DNA of 64,000 nucleotides, taken from the NCBI GenBank assembly GCA_947491025.1, contig CANLIC010000027.1, forward strand, positions 1-64,000, written 5' to 3'. Positions 28,415-37,824 of the stretch are shown here, piece by piece. The notes below the pieces were generated by a model. It searched no databases, was not told the origin of the DNA, and saw nothing but the letters and a program-made list of their open reading frames with translations. The position numbers and the translations under genes are program-made. The DNA is from Myxococcales bacterium (GTDB lineage: Bacteria; Myxococcota_A; UBA9042). How positions within the stretch are numbered: the first letter of the stretch is position 1; every line of letters starts with the position of its first letter.

Positions 28415-28737
28415 GATAAACTCCCCTCTAGGTGGCATTGCCGCTAGCGGACGGGCCGATCAGACCACGCCCAGCTAGCGCTCCTCGCAAGACAGGGTAT
28501 GGACTCCGTACGGAAATGCAATGGTGGACAAAGCCTTGGGCTGCGGTTGACGCATTGCGGTGCCGGCAGCTCGTTGCCTTGCCCCACTGGAGCGTTCATG
28601 GGCTCCTCTCGGGGCCGCCCCAGAGCATCCTCAAGGCCAGCGTCAGCCACGAGCGACACCCCGTGGCCCGGCTTCGGTGCGGAGCGCGCGCCCGACCAAG
28701 GCACTCCGTCGTGGATCTCCCTCTCGCAAAAGGCCGC
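28415..28737. other. Intergenic, promoter region of P-domain gene
   Basis: No supported gene. It lies between the YceI terminator and the P-domain gene start, so it should hold the latter's minus-strand promoter; no strong -35/-10 pair was recognised. Confidence 0.4.
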
Positions 28738-28784
28738 CAAAAATGCCGCGTGCCCGGCTCAAACGTCGAGCGCGGGCACGCGGG
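28738..28784 (-). terminator. Rho-independent terminator of the YceI gene
   Basis: A perfect 11-bp stem (CCGCGTGCCCG at 28746-28756 with CGGGCACGCGG at 28773-28783) is followed on the minus strand by CATTTTTGG. It is the clearest terminator in this region apart from that of rpsA. Confidence 0.9.
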
Positions 28785-28825
28785 AAGGATCGGACCCCTC
28801 GAGGCAGGCAGCGGACTTGGCGCGC

Positions 28826-29644
28826 TTAGCCCTGCAGGTCGATCTCGAGCACCACGCCGTCGCGGATCAGATCGTCGGCCTTGCCGGTGTACTCGATGCC
28901 GAAGTCCTTGCGGTTGATGCTGAACTTGGCCTGGGCCGAGACCTTGCCGCCCTCCACCTTGATGGTCGCCGGGAAGGTCACGTCTTTGGTGACGCCGCGG
29001 ATGGTCAGTTTGCCGATGACGATGTGCGTCGCTCCGGGCTCGCCAGCGGTGGCCAGCGCAATCGTCTTCGACTCGAACGTTGCGGTTGGGAACTTGGCGA
29101 CATCAAAGAAATCGGCGTCCTTCAGGTGCCCCTCGAGCTTCTTGCTCCAGTCGTTCGGCTGCTTGTAGTCGGCGACGACCGAGGCGGTCTTGACCTCGAA
29201 CGAGAGCGAGCCGCCCTCGGCCTTGCCGTCGACGAGCCGCGCGCTGCCCGACCACTCGGTGAACTTGCAGTCGTGGCTGCCGGTGACCTTGCTGCCAATG
29301 AACACAATGGAGCCCGAGAGAGCGATGCCGCCCGGCGCAGCCGCGGGAGCTGCGGCGGCAGCGGCTGGCTCGACAGCAGGCGCGGCCGCGGGTTCAGCGG
29401 CCGCGGGCGCAGCGGCGGCGGCGGGGGCGACGGGGACCTCCGCGGGCGCCTCGGCCTTCGGCGCTTCGGCAGCGGGCTCGGCGGCGGCCGTCGGCTCTAC
29501 CTTGGCAGCCGGGACCTCCTTGGAGGGGTCCTTGGCACAGCCGCTGAGTGCCAACGCTGCCGCCAGCGAGCTGGTCAGCGCGAGCGAGGAGGCTCGGCCA
29601 CTCCGAATTTGGAAACGACCCCATGTCATCGAGAGAACCTTCAT
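28826..29644 (-). CDS. YceI-family lipoprotein
   Basis: 272 aa. The ATG at 29644 follows AAGGAGG. The signal peptide ends in a lipobox with Cys36 (LALSGC). A long Ala/Pro/Glu linker spans about residues 40-105. The C-terminal 165 residues are a YceI-like lipocalin-type beta barrel, with FIGSKVTGSHDC, KKLEGHLKDADFFDVAKFPT and ATFESKTI strands and LTIRGVTKDVTFP. YceI proteins bind isoprenoid-type lipids in the periplasm. Here the domain would be tethered to a membrane on a flexible stalk. It is monocistronic, with a terminator directly downstream. Confidence 0.9.
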   Translation of the reverse strand: MKVLSMTWGRFQIRSGRASSLALTSSLAAALALSGCAKDPSKEVPAAKVEPTAAAEPAAEAPKAEAPAEVPVAPAAAAAPAAAEPAAAPAVEPAAAAAAPAAAPGGIALSGSIVFIGSKVTGSHDCKFTEWSGSARLVDGKAEGGSLSFEVKTASVVADYKQPNDWSKKLEGHLKDADFFDVAKFPTATFESKTIALATAGEPGATHIVIGKLTIRGVTKDVTFPATIKVEGGKVSAQAKFSINRKDFGIEYTGKADDLIRDGVVLEIDLQG

Positions 29645-29872
29645 CGCCGGCCTCCTTGTGCCACGTGTGCGACGGGCGCGCGCTTGCTGTGGGGACCTCT
29701 GGACCGTCTAGGCAACTGCCGGGCGGTGCGGGCTGGGCCCGCTCGGATCGCCAAGGGCCCTTGAGTGGCCCCGACGAACCGAGAATAGGTGGCCACCCAC
29801 TGTTGGCAAGACCGCAACGACGGCACAGACCATTGCGCCTAGGGAACAATCGGCTCCGCGCGGGCCCGGCGG

Positions 29873-31234
29873 CTAGGGCGCCTTGCAGTCGTCGACCTTC
29901 AGCGGTGGCTTGTAGAGCTGGCTCAAGAAGGTATCGATCTTATGCTGTTGCAGCTGAGGGTTGTCGCAGATGCTGAGCACGTCCACGTACTTGGTCGGGA
30001 AGAACCCGGCCATCGAGCCGAGCACCTTGTTGCCGTGCAGCTCCAGCTTGCCGATGCGCGCCAGCTTGGCGAAGGCGAGCTGACCGAGGGTGTCGTTGTC
30101 GACGACGGCGACCTCCGCGGCCTCGGTCGCGCCGCCGAAGGCTGCCAGCTTCGCCAAGGCCGCGTTGCCGCGGACCTCCAGCCGCGTCGGCTTCTGCACG
30201 CCTGACATGCCTTGCACCGATTCGAGCTTGAGGTTGTCCGTGATCTCGATCCGTTGCACCTGATCGAGCTTGGAGAAGCCGTCGACGCCGAGCAGGCCGG
30301 CGTTGTTGGCGATGCGCAGAACGGTCGCCATCCGCAACTGCTGAAGCCCGCTGATCTTCGTGAGGTCCGGGTTGGCCCGAATCTCCAGCATGATGCCCGA
30401 CTTCTGCAGCGCCGCGAGCGCGACCACCGTGGCGAGCCGCAGGTTCTCGGCGACGACGAGGCCTTGCCCGCCGGCGTCGCGCAGCGCCTCCAGGCCCGAG
30501 AGGTCGACCAGCGAGGCGTTGTCGATGATGCGGACCGCCTCGGTCACCGTCTCCACGCGGTCGAGACCGGCAAGGCTCTCGAGCGCTGGGTTGTGGCGAA
30601 TCACGACGCCGTGGGCGACCACTTTCAGGAGCGGGGTATGCAAGGCCTTCAGCGTGCTGTTTTCGTGGACGACGAGGTCGTGGCCGATGCGCTCCAGCGC
30701 CGCCAGACCCTTGGCCGTCGCCAGGTTGTGGTTGCCCTGCAAGATGAGGTCGCCGTCGATTTCGCGCAGCCGACCGAGGGCGTCGAGATGGGTAACGCCG
30801 GTGTCTTCGATGATCAGGCTGCCGGTGATGTGGCGGATGTTGAGCAGCGGCGCCAGCCAGGCGTCGTCGGGGGTCGAACTCGGCGTACCGATGATGTGTA
30901 AGTCGCCCTCGACCACGCACGACTTCGCCAGCGAGGCGGGGAGGGGCGCGCCGTCGAGCCCGAAAGGACCTTGGGCAACCGGGCAGCCCTGCTCGTTGGC
31001 GATGACTGCGAAGGTTGCGCCAGCACCACCGCCGCCACCGCCGCCGACTTCCGCTGCTCCACCGGCGTCGCTGCCCGAGCCGCTGCCATCGCTGCCATCC
31101 CCATCGCTGCAGCCGGGGATCGACCCGAGGCTGAGGACGATTGCCAAAAGCGCAGCCAGATCGAGCCACGCGCCGCCGCAGACGCTGCGACCTCGCCTCT
31201 GCCCTCGATCCGCCGCGACCCCCACCTCCCCCAT
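29873..31234 (-). CDS. Receptor-L-domain-like (LRR-like) lipoprotein
   Basis: 453 aa. The ATG at 31234, after an AGGGGG, gives a signal peptide with lipobox Cys42 (SIPGC). A Gly/Ser/Asp linker follows. From about residue 80 on are repeating strands of the receptor-L-domain/LRR-like type (GSLIIEDTGVTHLDALGRLREI, GDLILQGNHNLATAKGLAALE, VVIRHNPALESLAGLDRVETV), with about a dozen units. These solenoids usually mediate binding to other molecules outside the cell. It is divergent from the next lipoprotein gene. Confidence 0.85.
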   Translation of the reverse strand: MGEVGVAADRGQRRGRSVCGGAWLDLAALLAIVLSLGSIPGCSDGDGSDGSGSGSDAGGAAEVGGGGGGGAGATFAVIANEQGCPVAQGPFGLDGAPLPASLAKSCVVEGDLHIIGTPSSTPDDAWLAPLLNIRHITGSLIIEDTGVTHLDALGRLREIDGDLILQGNHNLATAKGLAALERIGHDLVVHENSTLKALHTPLLKVVAHGVVIRHNPALESLAGLDRVETVTEAVRIIDNASLVDLSGLEALRDAGGQGLVVAENLRLATVVALAALQKSGIMLEIRANPDLTKISGLQQLRMATVLRIANNAGLLGVDGFSKLDQVQRIEITDNLKLESVQGMSGVQKPTRLEVRGNAALAKLAAFGGATEAAEVAVVDNDTLGQLAFAKLARIGKLELHGNKVLGSMAGFFPTKYVDVLSICDNPQLQQHKIDTFLSQLYKPPLKVDDCKAP

Positions 31235-31340
31235 CGCGACCCCCTGCTGTGGACCACCGAGCGCTCGGCCGCAGCGGGGATCCTGGCGCCGGGACCCTGT
31301 GCTTGCGGCATCTACGCTCATTCTCTAGCATGTTTCGGCG

Positions 31341-33167
31341 ATGCGCCAGCACCCTCCCACCGCCGCGGTAGACCCTGACCTGAAAGAGGGGTTGCGGGTC
31401 TCGTCCTTCAAAGCAGGGCCTTGCCTCTTGGCCCTCTTGCTCGCGGCCTCCGCCTGTAGCGAGGAGGTCGCCCCGGAACCGAAAGAGGTCGAGGACAGCG
31501 GATTTGTGGGCTTTGACACCGGTGGCATCGACGTCGGCGACGCGGTCGAGGTCGAAACCGAAGTCGAGGCGACGTCGGGTTGCAACGGCGCCGCGGGCTG
31601 CCCGTGCACCGCCAACGCTGAGTGCGACAGCGCCGTGTGCGCCATTTTCCCGACCGGGCTGCGCTGCGCGGCGAGCTGCGGAGCCGAAGGCTGCGGCGAC
31701 CTCGAGGTCTGCGCCGAGATTTTGGCCACCGAGGGCGATCCCATGCAGGTCTGTGTCTCGACCGTGGCGACCCTTTGCAGCCCTTGCAAGAGCGACGCCG
31801 AGTGCACCGCGCCCGGCGTGGTCGACACCCGCTGCGTGCGGCGGGGTAGCGATGGCTCATTTTGCGGCCGGGGTTGCCAGCTGGACGCCGATTGCCCACT
31901 AGGATACGGCTGCAAGGACGGTGTCTCGGTGCAGGGCGCCAACGTACGCCAATGTGTGCCGACCGGCGACGCGCTCTGCGCCTGCAGTGGCCACGCCATC
32001 GCGATCCAGCTGCAGACCCCTTGTGAGGTCAAGGGCGCAGGCGGCGCCGCTTGCCCCGGCCACCGCGCCTGTCTCGCGGCCGGCCTCGAGGGCGCCCCGC
32101 CCGGCGGCGGCCTGACCGTTTGCCTCGGCAAGGCGCCCGGACCAGAAGCCTGTGACGCCACCGACAACGACTGCGATGGCCAGACCGACGAGGGGCCGGC
32201 AGGCTGCAATGACGGCGACCCCTGCACGGCCGACGCCTGTGACCTCGCCAAGTGCGTGACCAGCGCCCAGAGCGGCGGCTGCGACGACGGCAACCCCTGC
32301 ACGCAAGGCGACACCTGTACCAACGTCGGCGGCGTCGCAAAATGCCAAGGCGGCGTCGTCAACTGTGACGATGGCGACCCCTGCACGGCGGAGTCGTGCG
32401 TCGACCAGAAGTGCCAGTTCGCGCCCCTCAGCGAGGGCGCATGCGACGATGGCAACGCCTGCACTTCGGGCGATAGCTGCATGGGCAAGGGCTGTGGCGG
32501 GCTGGCCAAGGTCTGCGATGACGCCAACATCTGTACCGCCGACAGCTGCGACGCCGGCACTGGCGCCTGCAAGGCTGTCGGGAAGGCGGGGACGAGCTGT
32601 GACGACGGCGACGTCTGCACAGACGGCGATGCCTGCGCGGCGGGTACTGGCGGCGAAGGGGCTGCCTGTGCCGCGGGAAAGGCGAAGGCGTGCGGCGACG
32701 GCAACGCGTGTACCACCGATAGCTGCGATGCCGGCAAGGGGTGCGTCGGCACGGCCGACGTCGGCAAGACCGAACCGTGCTACCAGGGCCCGCCCGGCAC
32801 CGATGGCAAGGGCACCTGCAAGGGCGGAAGCGCCGCTTGTGGCGCCGACGGCCAGCTCGGTGCCTGCAAAGGCGAGGTCTTGCCGCAGGGCGAGCTCTGC
32901 GGCCCGAACGGTCCGGTCGACAAAGGCAATGGCCTCGACGAAGACTGCGACGGCGCCACAGACGAGGACTGCGGCCAGATCGCGCCGGCAGAGGCCCCCA
33001 AAGTGCGCTGGCGCTTTGCCGCAATGCACTTGCGCGGCAATGCCGGCGGTGCCGCCTGGGTCGTAGGCGCGGGCAGCGGCGCGGCCGGGGCGATGCCGGC
33101 AGCGGCCCCAGGCGCGTCTTCGATCGGGCTCGGCTGGTATCAAACGTTGCGCGGGCTGTGGAAGTGA
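31341..33167 (+). CDS. Cys-rich repeat lipoprotein with MopE-like motifs
   Basis: 608 aa lipoprotein with Cys39 in the lipobox (AASAC) after the start at 31341, which has no strong SD. The N-terminal half carries paired-Cys units such as CPCTANAECDSAVC. Two CDGxTDE motifs (NDCDGQTDE and EDCDGATDE), of the type called putative metal-binding in MopE-like proteins, bracket six to eight DGNxCTxDxC repeats. A short C-terminal tail (LGWYQTLRGLW) follows. Many such proteins occur in Myxococcota; the function is unknown, and metal binding is inferred from the Asp-rich motif only. Confidence 0.8.
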   Translation: MRQHPPTAAVDPDLKEGLRVSSFKAGPCLLALLLAASACSEEVAPEPKEVEDSGFVGFDTGGIDVGDAVEVETEVEATSGCNGAAGCPCTANAECDSAVCAIFPTGLRCAASCGAEGCGDLEVCAEILATEGDPMQVCVSTVATLCSPCKSDAECTAPGVVDTRCVRRGSDGSFCGRGCQLDADCPLGYGCKDGVSVQGANVRQCVPTGDALCACSGHAIAIQLQTPCEVKGAGGAACPGHRACLAAGLEGAPPGGGLTVCLGKAPGPEACDATDNDCDGQTDEGPAGCNDGDPCTADACDLAKCVTSAQSGGCDDGNPCTQGDTCTNVGGVAKCQGGVVNCDDGDPCTAESCVDQKCQFAPLSEGACDDGNACTSGDSCMGKGCGGLAKVCDDANICTADSCDAGTGACKAVGKAGTSCDDGDVCTDGDACAAGTGGEGAACAAGKAKACGDGNACTTDSCDAGKGCVGTADVGKTEPCYQGPPGTDGKGTCKGGSAACGADGQLGACKGEVLPQGELCGPNGPVDKGNGLDEDCDGATDEDCGQIAPAEAPKVRWRFAAMHLRGNAGGAAWVVGAGSGAAGAMPAAAPGASSIGLGWYQTLRGLWK

Positions 33168-33246
33168 CCCGTCCGGGCGGGCGCCGATCTGGCGTGGCCT
33201 GGCGACGCCCCCCTGGGCGAGCGCAGCGGTGAGCGAGGAGGTGGTG

Positions 33247-34620
33247 ATGGACCTGGAGCGAGTTTCTAGCCGTGGCGGGGCGCGGCCAGCCTTGCGCGCC
33301 GCCATGCGCTGCGGTGCCGCCTCCCTGGCGCTGGTATGGGGCCTGCTCGGGCCGATGGGTGCGCACGCCGCTGCGCCGAAGACCCTGCTCATCGAAGGTT
33401 ACGTGCACACCGCCGCCGGACCGGTCGTCGACGGCAGCTACACGGTCGCTTTTGCGCTCTACCAAGGTCAGAAGGCCGTCGCGCCTTTTTGGCAGCAGGT
33501 GGGAGCCAAGGTCGAGGTCAAGGCGGGCCAATTTGCGTACTCGCTCGGCAGCGTGACGCCGCTGGACATGGCGGCGCTGGCCGGGGCTCCCGAGGTCTGG
33601 CTCGGCATCACGGTCGGACAGGACCCAGAGCTGCCGCGGGGCCAACTGCACGCCGTCGCGTTTGCGCTGCACGCCGCCAGCGCCGACGTCGCCGCCGGGC
33701 TCTCCTGCACGGGCTGCGTCAAGTCGTCCGCATTGGTCTGGGACGGCGATCTCGACCTTGCCGGCTTCAACCTCAAGGCCCAGTCTGTGACCGCCAAGAC
33801 CCTCAACGGCCAGACCGTCGTCGCCCAGGAGTTCGTCGGCGACGGCAGCAAGCTGACCGGCCTCAACGTCAAGGTGCCGAGCGGGAGCTGCCCGAGCGGC
33901 CAGGTGGTCACGGGGATCAAGTCCGATGGCAGCCTGAGCTGCATCAAGGTGACGCAGGACGCGCCGAGCGGCTCTTTGGAGGCGGTGTCTGGCGGAATCT
34001 TGAGCAATGAGTTCACGCATATCGAGGTCGGTCCCGACCCCAACGTCCCCATCCCCGACAACACCGGCCTCGAGGCGCTGTCGACCGTGACCTACGAGGA
34101 GATCGGCGCCATCAAGTCGCTGTCGCTCTCGGTCGAGCTCGCCAACTCGGACCTCTCCAAGGTCTCGATGGTCCTGCTGCCGCCGGACGACAAGAAGAAC
34201 GGCTACTTGCTCTGTGATCCCTGCGGCAAGAGCGGCGAGAAGCAGCTGAACCTGACCTTCCCGAGCCCGACGCCACCTCAGCAGGGCAATCTCGGCACCT
34301 GGATCGGCAAGTCCGCAAAAGGAACATGGAACCTGAAGGTCAAGGACACCGGCTACTGCATCGTCCAGCTCCCGGGCAACGAAAAGTACTGCGACGTGGG
34401 CAAGGGCATCGACGGCAGCATCGTCCAGTGGTCGATGACCATCTCGACCGTCAGCGCCACCGACATCTCTGCCAAAGGGCAGCTTTTTGCCATCGGCGGC
34501 ATCCGCATCGGCGGCACCAGCGCCCCCTGCACCAGCAAACTCGCCGGCAGCCTGCGCTACGTCGGCAGCGCCGGCCTGCAGCTCTGCAACGGCAGCGGCT
34601 GGGTCGTGGTCGCCAAGTAA
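33247..34620 (+). CDS. Secreted P-domain protein, paralogue of 25943-28414
   Basis: 457 aa. The ATG at 33247 has a strong AGGAGGTG, favoured over an in-frame GTG at 33229. A signal peptide (SLALVWGLLGPMGAHA) is followed by a beta domain (LLIEGYVHTAAGPVVDGSYT ... DPELPRGQLHAVAFALHA) and a P-domain-like region from about 268 (IPDNTGLEALSTVTY, LLPPDDKKNGYLLCDPCG, GTWNLKVKDTGYC). The same order occurs in the 823-aa protein, but the four C-terminal Cys-bounded repeats are missing and a short terminal domain takes their place. The FAD oxidoreductase gene starts 22 bases after its stop. Confidence 0.85.
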   Translation: MDLERVSSRGGARPALRAAMRCGAASLALVWGLLGPMGAHAAAPKTLLIEGYVHTAAGPVVDGSYTVAFALYQGQKAVAPFWQQVGAKVEVKAGQFAYSLGSVTPLDMAALAGAPEVWLGITVGQDPELPRGQLHAVAFALHAASADVAAGLSCTGCVKSSALVWDGDLDLAGFNLKAQSVTAKTLNGQTVVAQEFVGDGSKLTGLNVKVPSGSCPSGQVVTGIKSDGSLSCIKVTQDAPSGSLEAVSGGILSNEFTHIEVGPDPNVPIPDNTGLEALSTVTYEEIGAIKSLSLSVELANSDLSKVSMVLLPPDDKKNGYLLCDPCGKSGEKQLNLTFPSPTPPQQGNLGTWIGKSAKGTWNLKVKDTGYCIVQLPGNEKYCDVGKGIDGSIVQWSMTISTVSATDISAKGQLFAIGGIRIGGTSAPCTSKLAGSLRYVGSAGLQLCNGSGWVVVAK

Positions 34621-34642
34621 TCGCAACAGCGCAGGATTCGAC

Positions 34643-35980
34643 GTGGACCAGACGGAGTATCTGATCGTCGGCGCGGGTATGAGCGGCCTCGCGACCGCCA
34701 ACTTTCTGCCGGCCGGGACCGACTTCCAGGTCGTCGAGGCCGACGCGGAGCCAGGCGGCTATTGCAAGACCGTCCGCCAAGACGGCTTTGTCTGGGATTA
34801 TTCAGGGCACTTCTTCCACTTTCGGCACCCTGCGGTCGAGTCGTTTCTCCGCGCGCGGATGCCGCCCGGCGAGGTGTTCGAGGTCCACAAGCGCTCCTCG
34901 ATCCTGCTCGATGGCGTCCACCGGGTTGAGTTCCCGTTCCAGAAGAACATCCACCAGCTGCCGCTCAGCGACTTCCTCGCTTGCCTGCACGACCTGCACT
35001 TTCGCGACCAGGCGGCGGCGCAAGCGCGCGATGAGGGCGTGGCCGAAGACAGCTTCCTGGCGATGCTGTACGGGCGCTTCGGCCGCGGCATCGTCGAGCG
35101 CTTCCTGCGGCCGTACAACGAGAAGCTCTACGCCGTGGGGCTCGACCAGCTGGACCGCGAGGCCATGGGACGCTTCTTCCCCAAGGCCGACGTCGACGAC
35201 ATCTTCCGCACCTTTGGCCGGGCCGCCGCCGGCGAGCTGGACGGCGATGGCGGCTACAACGCCCACTTCAGCTATCCGCGCGGCGGCGCCATCGAGTACG
35301 TCCGTGCGCTGCTGCATGACCTCGACCCGGCGCGCGTCCATCTGTCCGAGCGGCTGCTCTCGGTGGACCTCGAGGCGCGCGTCGCCACCACCAACCGGCG
35401 CAAGGTACGCTTCACGCACCTCGTCAGCTCGGCGCCCCTCCCGACCCTACTGGCGATCTGCGGCCAGCCTTTTGATCGCGCGCTCTACAGTTGGAACAAG
35501 GTGCTCGTCTACAACCTCGGGTTCGACCGCAAGGGCCCCGACCGCGACCACTGGGTCTACATCCCAGATCGCGATAAGGTCTTCTATCGCATAGGGTTCT
35601 ACGACAACATCTTCGCCACCGACCGCATGAGCCTCTACATCGAAATCGGCCTGCGGGCCGACGCTGAGGTCGATGTCGAGGCGACCTTGCCGCGCGTGCT
35701 CGACGATCTTCGTCGCTGCGGCGTGGTCGAGGACCATCAGCTGGTGTCGTGGCATTCGGTGGTCTTGGATCCCGCGTATGTCCACGTCTCGCAACGGGGA
35801 CAGCTCGACGTCCAGCGCTGGCGCACGCACCTCGGAGCGCACGGCGTCCATAGCATCGGCCGTTACGGCGGCTGGACCTACTGCAGCATTGAGGACAACC
35901 TGTTGGAGGCGCACGCGCTGACCAAGGCTTTGACCGGCCATGGCGCTGCGCTCGACCGGCCCGCTGGCCGCCATGGCTGA
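34643..35980 (+). CDS. FAD-dependent oxidoreductase
   Basis: 445 aa from a GTG at 34643 with AGGA upstream; the frame's longer extension runs back into the previous gene. The Rossmann motif is at the N-terminus (YLIVGAGMSGLATANF) with the second FAD contact VVEADAEPGGYCKT. Overall it resembles the protoporphyrinogen oxidase / UDP-galactopyranose mutase-like branch of NAD(P)-binding flavoproteins, including DYSGHFFHF and a C-terminal SIGRYGGWTYCSIEDNLLEA. The substrate cannot be told from sequence. It lies 22 bases after the P-domain gene, and thyA follows 111 bases downstream. Confidence 0.8.
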   Translation: MDQTEYLIVGAGMSGLATANFLPAGTDFQVVEADAEPGGYCKTVRQDGFVWDYSGHFFHFRHPAVESFLRARMPPGEVFEVHKRSSILLDGVHRVEFPFQKNIHQLPLSDFLACLHDLHFRDQAAAQARDEGVAEDSFLAMLYGRFGRGIVERFLRPYNEKLYAVGLDQLDREAMGRFFPKADVDDIFRTFGRAAAGELDGDGGYNAHFSYPRGGAIEYVRALLHDLDPARVHLSERLLSVDLEARVATTNRRKVRFTHLVSSAPLPTLLAICGQPFDRALYSWNKVLVYNLGFDRKGPDRDHWVYIPDRDKVFYRIGFYDNIFATDRMSLYIEIGLRADAEVDVEATLPRVLDDLRRCGVVEDHQLVSWHSVVLDPAYVHVSQRGQLDVQRWRTHLGAHGVHSIGRYGGWTYCSIEDNLLEAHALTKALTGHGAALDRPAGRHG

Positions 35981-36091
35981 GCAACGCGCGCGCTCAGGCG
36001 TCGGCGCTGCCCGTGCCGCGGCGCTGTCGTGGGCGCCATGCGACGCCGCGTCGGCTCGCGGTCGCAACGACTCCGTCTCTGGGGAACCTCG

Positions 36092-36886
36092 ATGCAGCCC
36101 TACCTCGACCTGATGCGCCGCGTCTTGTCCGAGGGCAAGCCGCGCACCGATCGCACGGGCGTCGGGACGGTGGGTCTGTTTGGCGCCCAGGTCCGCTACG
36201 ACCTGCGAGAGGGCTTCCCGCTCGTGACCACCAAGCGTCTGCACCACAGGTCGATCGTCCTTGAGCTGCTGTGGTTCTTGCGCGGCGACACCAACGTGCG
36301 CTGGCTGCAAGAGCGCGGTGTGCGGATTTGGAACGAGTGGGCCGACCCCGATGGCGAGCTCGGGCCGATCTACGGCCGACAGTGGCGGAGCTGGGGCGCC
36401 GGCGACGGCCGCCACATCGACCAGCTCGGCCAGGTTGTCGAAGAGATCCGCAGCCATCCGAGCAGCCGCCGGCTCGTCGTCTCGGCATGGAACGTCGGGC
36501 AGCTCGCGGAGATGCGGCTGCCACCCTGCCACGTGCTCTTTCAGTTTCATGTCCAGGATGGCGCCCTCTCCTGCCTGCTCTACCAGCGCAGCGGCGACCT
36601 CTTCCTCGGCGTGCCGTTCAACATCGCGTCCTACGCGCTGCTGACGGCGATGGTTGCACAGGTATGCGGGCTACAACCAGGCGAATTGATTCATACGCTC
36701 GGCGACGTCCACCTCTACTTGAACCACCTCGAGCAAGCCCGTGAGCAGCTGGAGCGCACGCCGCGACCGCTGCCGCAGCTGTGGCTCGACCCGGTCGTAA
36801 CCGACCTGTTTTCCTTTGAGCCTGAGCACATTCGGTTCGACGGCTACGACCCTCACCCGGCGATTCGCGCCGAGGTCGCGGTCTGA
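36092..36886 (+). CDS. thyA: Thymidylate synthase
   Basis: 264 aa, the same length as E. coli ThyA. Converts dUMP to dTMP using methylene-tetrahydrofolate. The catalytic Cys is C146 in [12 protein letters not shown], at the E. coli position. The N-terminal [20 protein letters not shown] and the YGRQWRSWG and LHTLGDVH/HLYLNH-type regions are present. The ATG at 36092 matches the family start. folA follows after 15 bases, so the two are one unit that makes dTMP and recycles the dihydrofolate produced. Confidence 0.97.
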   Translation: MQPYLDLMRRVLSEGKPRTDRTGVGTVGLFGAQVRYDLREGFPLVTTKRLHHRSIVLELLWFLRGDTNVRWLQERGVRIWNEWADPDGELGPIYGRQWRSWGAGDGRHIDQLGQVVEEIRSHPSSRRLVVSAWNVGQLAEMRLPPCHVLFQFHVQDGALSCLLYQRSGDLFLGVPFNIASYALLTAMVAQVCGLQPGELIHTLGDVHLYLNHLEQAREQLERTPRPLPQLWLDPVVTDLFSFEPEHIRFDGYDPHPAIRAEVAV

Positions 36887-36901
36887 GGGGATGGTGAACC
36901 G

Positions 36902-37459
36902 ATGATTGCGGGATCGCGGGTCAATCTGGCGTTGATCGTCGCCGTGGGCCGCAATGGCGCCATCGGCAAGGACGGGCGCCTGCCGTGGAACCTCCCTGGC
37001 GACCTGCGCCACTTTCGCCAGACCACGCGCGGCCACGTCGTCGTGATGGGCCGGCGCACTTGGCAAGAGGTCGGCAAGCCCTTGCCCGGGCGAATCAACG
37101 TCGTGGTCAGCGCCTCCCTGGCCGCTGGCGCGGCCAACCGAAATGGCGCCCTGGCTGAGGGTGCGACGGTCTTTGCCAGCCTGGACGAGGCCTTGCAGCG
37201 GGCAGCGCGTAGCGAAGAGGGCCGACTCGCTGAGGGCTGGGTCAACCGCGCCTGCGTCTTCTTGCTCGGCGGCCCCGCGCTCTGGCAGGCGGCTTGGCCG
37301 CAGGTCGATGAGGCCTACATCACGGACGTCGACCTGGAGCCGGAGGCTGACACCTTCATGCCCGACTTGGACTTCAGCGGCTGGAAGTGGCAGATGCTCA
37401 GCGAATCTGATGGCCCACCGGCGCTGAACTTCCGCCACGCCGTGCGCCCGCCGCGCTGA
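36902..37459 (+). CDS. folA: Dihydrofolate reductase
   Basis: 185 aa; somewhat longer than the typical 160. NADPH-dependent reduction of dihydrofolate. The fold signature is intact: LALIVAVGRNGAIGKDG, LPWNLPGDLRHFRQTT with the catalytic acidic residue, VVMGRRTWQEVGKPLPGR, CVFLLGGPALW, and DEAYITDVD. A small insertion of about 20 residues around LAAGAANRNGALAEG explains the extra length. It is paired with thyA 15 bases upstream. Confidence 0.96.
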   Translation: MIAGSRVNLALIVAVGRNGAIGKDGRLPWNLPGDLRHFRQTTRGHVVVMGRRTWQEVGKPLPGRINVVVSASLAAGAANRNGALAEGATVFASLDEALQRAARSEEGRLAEGWVNRACVFLLGGPALWQAAWPQVDEAYITDVDLEPEADTFMPDLDFSGWKWQMLSESDGPPALNFRHAVRPPR

Positions 37460-37540
37460 GGCCTCGGGTCCAGAGGGCGACCATGGCCCTCGCCACCCCG
37501 CGGCCCGCCCCCCTGACCGCTCGAGCGCCGCTCTCTTCTA

Positions 37541-37720
37541 AGAGGGTGTGTTCAAATCAGCTCCTGTTGCGGCCGAAGACGCTGGCCAGCTCGCGGCTTA
37601 CGTCCTCGCTCCCTCAATCACCGCACCGCTAGTGCGGCTCAATCGGTCACTCCGGGCGCGCTCGCGATCTGTCTCAGCCTCTTCAACCTCCCGACGGAGC
37701 CGCTTTTGAACACACCCTCT
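37541..37720. mobile_element. MITE-like element with 16-bp terminal inverted repeats
   Basis: 180 bases bounded by AGAGGGTGTGTTCAAA at 37541-37556 and its exact reverse complement at 37705-37720. The similarity extends further inward (CAGCTCC / GGCTCC). There is an internal hairpin (CCGCAC/GTGCGG) and no coding capacity. TAA lies at 37539-37541 on the left and at 37722-37724 on the right, two bases outside the right end, so a short target duplication is only possible. Ends of this type are typical of IS remnants. It lies between folA and the next lipoprotein gene. Confidence 0.8.
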
Positions 37721-37824
37721 ATAAGTCCGGCCGAGGCTGCCCTTGCGCTTGACCCGGCGCCGGCGGGAATGCCAGCGTATCTCCGCGCGGCGCTGCGGCA
37801 CGAAGCAGCAGGGAGGCCCCAGCC

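Noticed and set aside
32428..34701. 757-aa minus-strand frame
   Set aside because: Covers two real plus-strand genes in antisense and turns into an Arg/Pro-rich sequence.
37473..37492. GAGGGC/GCCCTC hairpin after folA as a terminator
   Set aside because: The six-base stem lacks a following T-run, so it is not supported.
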